A stretch of 64,000 nucleotides of DNA. Origin: Gracilaria gracilis (lineage: Eukaryota > Rhodophyta > Florideophyceae > Gracilariales > Gracilariaceae). Position 1 is the stretch's first letter, and each line of letters opens with the position of its first letter. The DNA is taken from assembly GCA_030374805.1 (NCBI GenBank), contig JARGSG010000024.1, forward strand, positions 620,001 to 684,000, read 5' to 3'. A model generated the notes under the pieces. The model was given only the letters and a program-made list of their open reading frames with translations, did not search any database and was not told the origin of the DNA. A program made the translations under genes and the position numbers. This document shows, one piece after another, positions 60,751 to 64,000 of the stretch.

Positions 60751-63700
60751 TCACGCATAGTGCGTGTGAGGGGTTCTTGTCTTAATGTTGGTGCTTCCGA
60801 TGTTCTGAGGTGATCTTCGTGCGTTGATGTGAGAGGCAGCACTTCCACCACCCAATACGTCCTGAAAACTATTCGGTTGTTGGTTGTTGGTTGAGGCTAA
60901 TGCTCTCCAGTCCGCTACAGCTCTGCTGCCACGGGTTTCTTCAACAACGCTACGACTGTGAATTTGCGGATGAGATTCTCTTCGGTTTGGGAGTTGGTTC
61001 TGTACACCGATTATGCGATGAGCTCGCGGAGAAATCGGTACACTTTCATATGCGCCGTTATTCGGATGGCTTGGTTCTTGCTGCACTTCGGCCCCTCTAA
61101 TACGCGACAAAGGTCGTTGTAGAGGAGTTTCCATGTGAAGTGTGTGAGGATTATTTGGGGAAGTCTGGGATGACTGAGGCTCGTGCTGCGTCTGGCTTCC
61201 TGTACTTCGTAGCGAAGTCACCTGAGGAGGCTGAAGAGTTCGATCAGCTCGTGTGGGAATTGGTACTCTTGAGGGTATTTGAGTGGACCGAAACCCTTCT
61301 GATAGCCGTTCGGCACGTTCGACCTGTGACGGAGGCCCTCGAGACAGAAGCCTGTTAGCATTGTTCTGCGGTGATCTTGGCATGGTTTGAGGAGTTTCCG
61401 CCGATTGGGAGTGTCCGGGTTGTTGAGTTCCGGCGTTTTCGGTCCACAAAACTGTGGGTTGGGAAGAAAGGCTGCTTTGGGGGGGCTGATGAGAACCGGG
61501 TTCTCCCTCTTGACGTATCTCGTGGAGCTGAGAAGATTGTTGACCTAATTCCATGTCTCTAACGTGCGAAGGAGGGCTCTGAGACAGTGTTCCATCATCA
61601 TCAAGGTCAGATGTCTGTACTTGCTCCGAAAGTCTGCCCTCTTTTCTCGTGTCGTATGTTCTCTGTGTCTCAGCTTGAGAATGAACACCTCGTGCCGAAG
61701 GTTGATTAGAAGTAGCGGTTGTTCTACTGTCTGATGGATTGGCAAGGTCTCCTTCTTGCGGCGCGACGGGTTTTGTGTTGTAAGCTCTTTGTCTTTCAGC
61801 CCGAGAGTGAGGATCTCGTGCTGAAAGCTGATTAGTACTGGCGGTAGTCCCACTGCCTGGTGGGTTGTCGCGGTCTCCCTCTCGTGGGGCGACGTTTATG
61901 GATGGTGGCTTGTTTCCTGTTGTGGAATCCGTGGTCTCGGAAATTGCAGATTCCTGTCTGCGATCAGGAATCTGCTCGCTTTGTAACACATTGCCGTTTC
62001 CTTGCCTTTCACCACTCTCCTCCTGACTTTGATTGTCAGTTGAGCTATCATCGTCGTCGTCGAGTTCTTCTGCTTCCGGTGGAATGTCAGGTAGCACCTC
62101 ATCTTCGTCCTGGGCTTCTTTTTGCTCTTCATTCCCAGCAGCCTTCGGCTCGGACGCAGTCTCAGATATGCTCGACTCGTTTTTATCTTCCTCACGCAGG
62201 GGCGAGACCTTGGGAAGGTCAACCTGATTTGTCATATCCAGTGATGAAGAATTGTTAGGACGAAACGTTTCGGGGTCTGATTCGAGGGTATTCGATGAAG
62301 GGACACTTTTCCCCTCGTTCATGCTTTCTACTTCAGAAGTATTTGAAGCTATTTCTCCATCGACCTTAACGGGTTCGGACATAAGGGAAGACATATCCGA
62401 AGGCTTCTCATTCTTTTCAACGGGCGAATCTTGCTGGCGTCTCCTGAAGCGCCTCGAACCCCGTGTCAGCGGATGCCATGAATGCTCCATGGGGTCGAAA
62501 GTAGCCCTTGAAAGTTCGTTTGCGTCCCAAAGCTCTGTGAAATAGGACGCTCCCCTTCTATTTCTCGACGTTAGTGCATACATACGTTTCAGTTCGTACA
62601 AGGATAGAGCACCGACTTTGTTGGATGCTGTGTAGCTTGACACAATATTGTCAGAGAAATGATGTCTTCGATCACCACAGTAACGTACAAGCGCTATCTT
62701 CGAGGAATCAGAAAGGTGAAATTGAACGATTCCTTTTGCAACTGAGGACATCGCGTCAGGATCCGCTGTCGCATCGGTTGTTCCAACGGATCTTTTCATC
62801 ACTATCTTGACTGAATAAGAAGAGCGGCTCGACTTTGATGGTAAGTCGATGCTGATATGCCTTAAGTCAGCAACTTGCCTTTGCTCAGTACAGCCTAGAG
62901 GCGATGTATCATGGTTACACTTGTTTTCAAAGGATACTGTGGCAGGTAGACTCTCCGATTCTGTCAACGAAAACCCTGCGTAAACCCTCTCCCCGTCGGA
63001 GCACTGAATATTAGGCAGCTCGTCCCAAATACGATAAAGCTGGTTTTCGAGTAGGGGTGCTACCTCGATATTCCAACGACTCTCAAAAGTTTCCGGAATG
63101 AGAATTCGATTGTCGTCGCTCAACACGATATGGTTTTCCCACAGTGCCTTGGATCTAGTTTGCTGTGCAGATATATTTGTTGCTCGAAACACCCAGGGGA
63201 GCGCATCGTACAGGATACTGCGACTGCTTCTTGTGCCATCTCCGTTAGTGGTAGTGATGTGGAGTGCGAAGGCAATGAAACTGATCAAGCATAGTAGTTG
63301 TAGAATACATCTTCCTTTCGAGTTGCAAACATTTTCTAATGCCCCGTTGAGACAAAAAGAATCGCTCTTTTGCCTTCTAGTTGGGCGATGTCGACTGGTT
63401 GTGGGACCTCCCATGTCTACAGCGAAATTGTACGGAGCGGGTTCTCCAGCAAAGACTGGCTCCCGCTCTCGGTACTCTGCAATCGATGGTATAGTTTCAG
63501 CATGCTCCCGGATACCTGCTCTCGAATGGGATTGCACTGGTCGAAACTTTGAGGCGGAGAAGGGGGACGCATGTTGAGGAAAGCCATCGCTGGCATAAAA
63601 GTTCCGATGGAACTCCAACTCGCGATCGATTGTACCCGGGCGATTTGTCCTACCTTGCGGCACAGGCCCAACAACTTCCTTTTCTAGAAACCGTTTACTT

Positions 63701-63774
63701 CTTCTTAGTGCATGCTCGTTAGATGTATCGCCAGGTGTTCTCAGGGTTTCGGATAAAATGATTCGTTGCTTCAT
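60751..63774 (-). CDS. Large single-pass membrane protein of unknown function, 1007 residues
   Basis: I do not recognise the family. Residues 1-150 are polar and basic. One membrane segment lies at about 157-173 (LQLLCLISFIAFALHIT). A more ordered region at about 180-440 has conserved-looking hydrophobic patterning and several cysteines, suggesting a lumenal or extracellular domain. Residues 450 to the end are disordered and rich in S, P, Q, E and D, with an acidic run near 575-590. This part includes a tandem duplication of about 42 residues, each copy with an EGD...TTA(S/T)(T/S)NQ core. No signal peptide precedes the membrane segment, so type II topology is likely. The single uninterrupted frame and clear ATG argue for a real, intronless gene. 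Confidence 0.72.
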   Translation of the reverse strand: MKQRIILSETLRTPGDTSNEHALRRSKRFLEKEVVGPVPQGRTNRPGTIDRELEFHRNFYASDGFPQHASPFSASKFRPVQSHSRAGIREHAETIPSIAEYREREPVFAGEPAPYNFAVDMGGPTTSRHRPTRRQKSDSFCLNGALENVCNSKGRCILQLLCLISFIAFALHITTTNGDGTRSSRSILYDALPWVFRATNISAQQTRSKALWENHIVLSDDNRILIPETFESRWNIEVAPLLENQLYRIWDELPNIQCSDGERVYAGFSLTESESLPATVSFENKCNHDTSPLGCTEQRQVADLRHISIDLPSKSSRSSYSVKIVMKRSVGTTDATADPDAMSSVAKGIVQFHLSDSSKIALVRYCGDRRHHFSDNIVSSYTASNKVGALSLYELKRMYALTSRNRRGASYFTELWDANELSRATFDPMEHSWHPLTRGSRRFRRRQQDSPVEKNEKPSDMSSLMSEPVKVDGEIASNTSEVESMNEGKSVPSSNTLESDPETFRPNNSSSLDMTNQVDLPKVSPLREEDKNESSISETASEPKAAGNEEQKEAQDEDEVLPDIPPEAEELDDDDDSSTDNQSQEESGERQGNGNVLQSEQIPDRRQESAISETTDSTTGNKPPSINVAPREGDRDNPPGSGTTASTNQLSARDPHSRAERQRAYNTKPVAPQEGDLANPSDSRTTATSNQPSARGVHSQAETQRTYDTRKEGRLSEQVQTSDLDDDGTLSQSPPSHVRDMELGQQSSQLHEIRQEGEPGSHQPPQSSLSSQPTVLWTENAGTQQPGHSQSAETPQTMPRSPQNNANRLLSRGPPSQVERAERLSEGFRSTQIPSRVPIPTRADRTLQPPQVTSLRSTGSQTQHEPQSSQTSPNNPHTLHMETPLQRPLSRIRGAEVQQEPSHPNNGAYESVPISPRAHRIIGVQNQLPNRRESHPQIHSRSVVEETRGSRAVADWRALASTNNQQPNSFQDVLGGGSAASHINARRSPQNIGSTNIKTRTPHTHYA

Positions 63775-64000
63775 GAGGGTGAGGCCAAGTCAGAGTGTCG
63801 TACTTTGTAACGCATTCGCAACGGAAGCTCTTAAAGAATGCGTCTGCTTCATTACCTGCAAACTTCTGTCTGGAAAGGGCGCGTCTTTGCTTGTCGAGTA
63901 AATGGATGATATTCCTTTCTGAGGAGGTTTGATTCGATGAAGCTATTGCAGATGCTTTCCATTTCGCTTCGCCTCTTGAGCTATCGTAGTTATTTTGGAA
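63775..64000. other. Upstream region of the membrane-protein gene
   Basis: This is 226 bases to the window edge. It probably contains the promoter of the minus-strand gene. No recognised motif or gene was seen. Confidence 0.4.

Noticed and set aside
1-64000. CRISPR arrays, tRNA or rRNA genes, bacterial operons
   Set aside because: No regular spacer-repeat array and no RNA gene signature was seen. Introns, LTR elements and a MULE show nuclear eukaryotic DNA.

Overview
The window is nuclear DNA of a eukaryote. The likeliest source is a multicellular red alga or a similar lineage, but this is inference. It rests on compact, nearly intronless host genes with short spacers, introns of only 63-88 bp, and large chromodomain Ty3 (gypsy) elements filling the space between genes. 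No tRNA, rRNA, CRISPR array or bacterial-style operon was seen.

Left host block (1-4068). A CAMK-type protein kinase, cut by the window edge, is followed by a two-exon GT13 glycosyltransferase of the GnT-I family and, tail to tail with it, an unrecognised basic protein. The glycosyltransferase has a signal peptide, an MGAT5-like cysteine-rich tail and a C-terminal KDEL.

MULE (4069-10900). A Mutator-like DNA transposon has about 269-bp terminal inverted repeats and a perfect 9-bp target duplication. Its single gene joins a Ulp1-type cysteine protease and a FAR1-type zinc finger (exon 1) to a second zinc finger, a MULE transposase and a SWIM finger (exon 2). A 13-bp minisatellite fills the space beyond the gene.

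Nested zone (about 11.5-58.4 kb). The framework is one pogo/Tigger-like DNA transposon on the minus strand, blown apart by Ty3 elements. Element B (12079-45240) and element D (45352-57214) inserted into the pogo transposase. Elements A (12138-24138) and C (24285-33803) then inserted into one LTR of B, and a solo LTR sits in the integrase region of B. Target duplications mark each step. By-eye LTR divergence (B and D about 3.2-3.3%, A about 1.6%, C about 1.2%) agrees with that order. A and D carry a long antisense open frame just inside the 3' LTR.

The most striking signal is not a gene. Element C is filled with the gapped palindrome ACC-N5-GGT and element D with CCG-N2-CGG. Each is far above chance and occurs in LTRs, coding and non-coding parts alike.

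Right block (58.4-64 kb). A short unassigned region is followed by a decayed ALG2 mannosyltransferase pseudogene and a large single-pass membrane protein of unknown function with a disordered tail.
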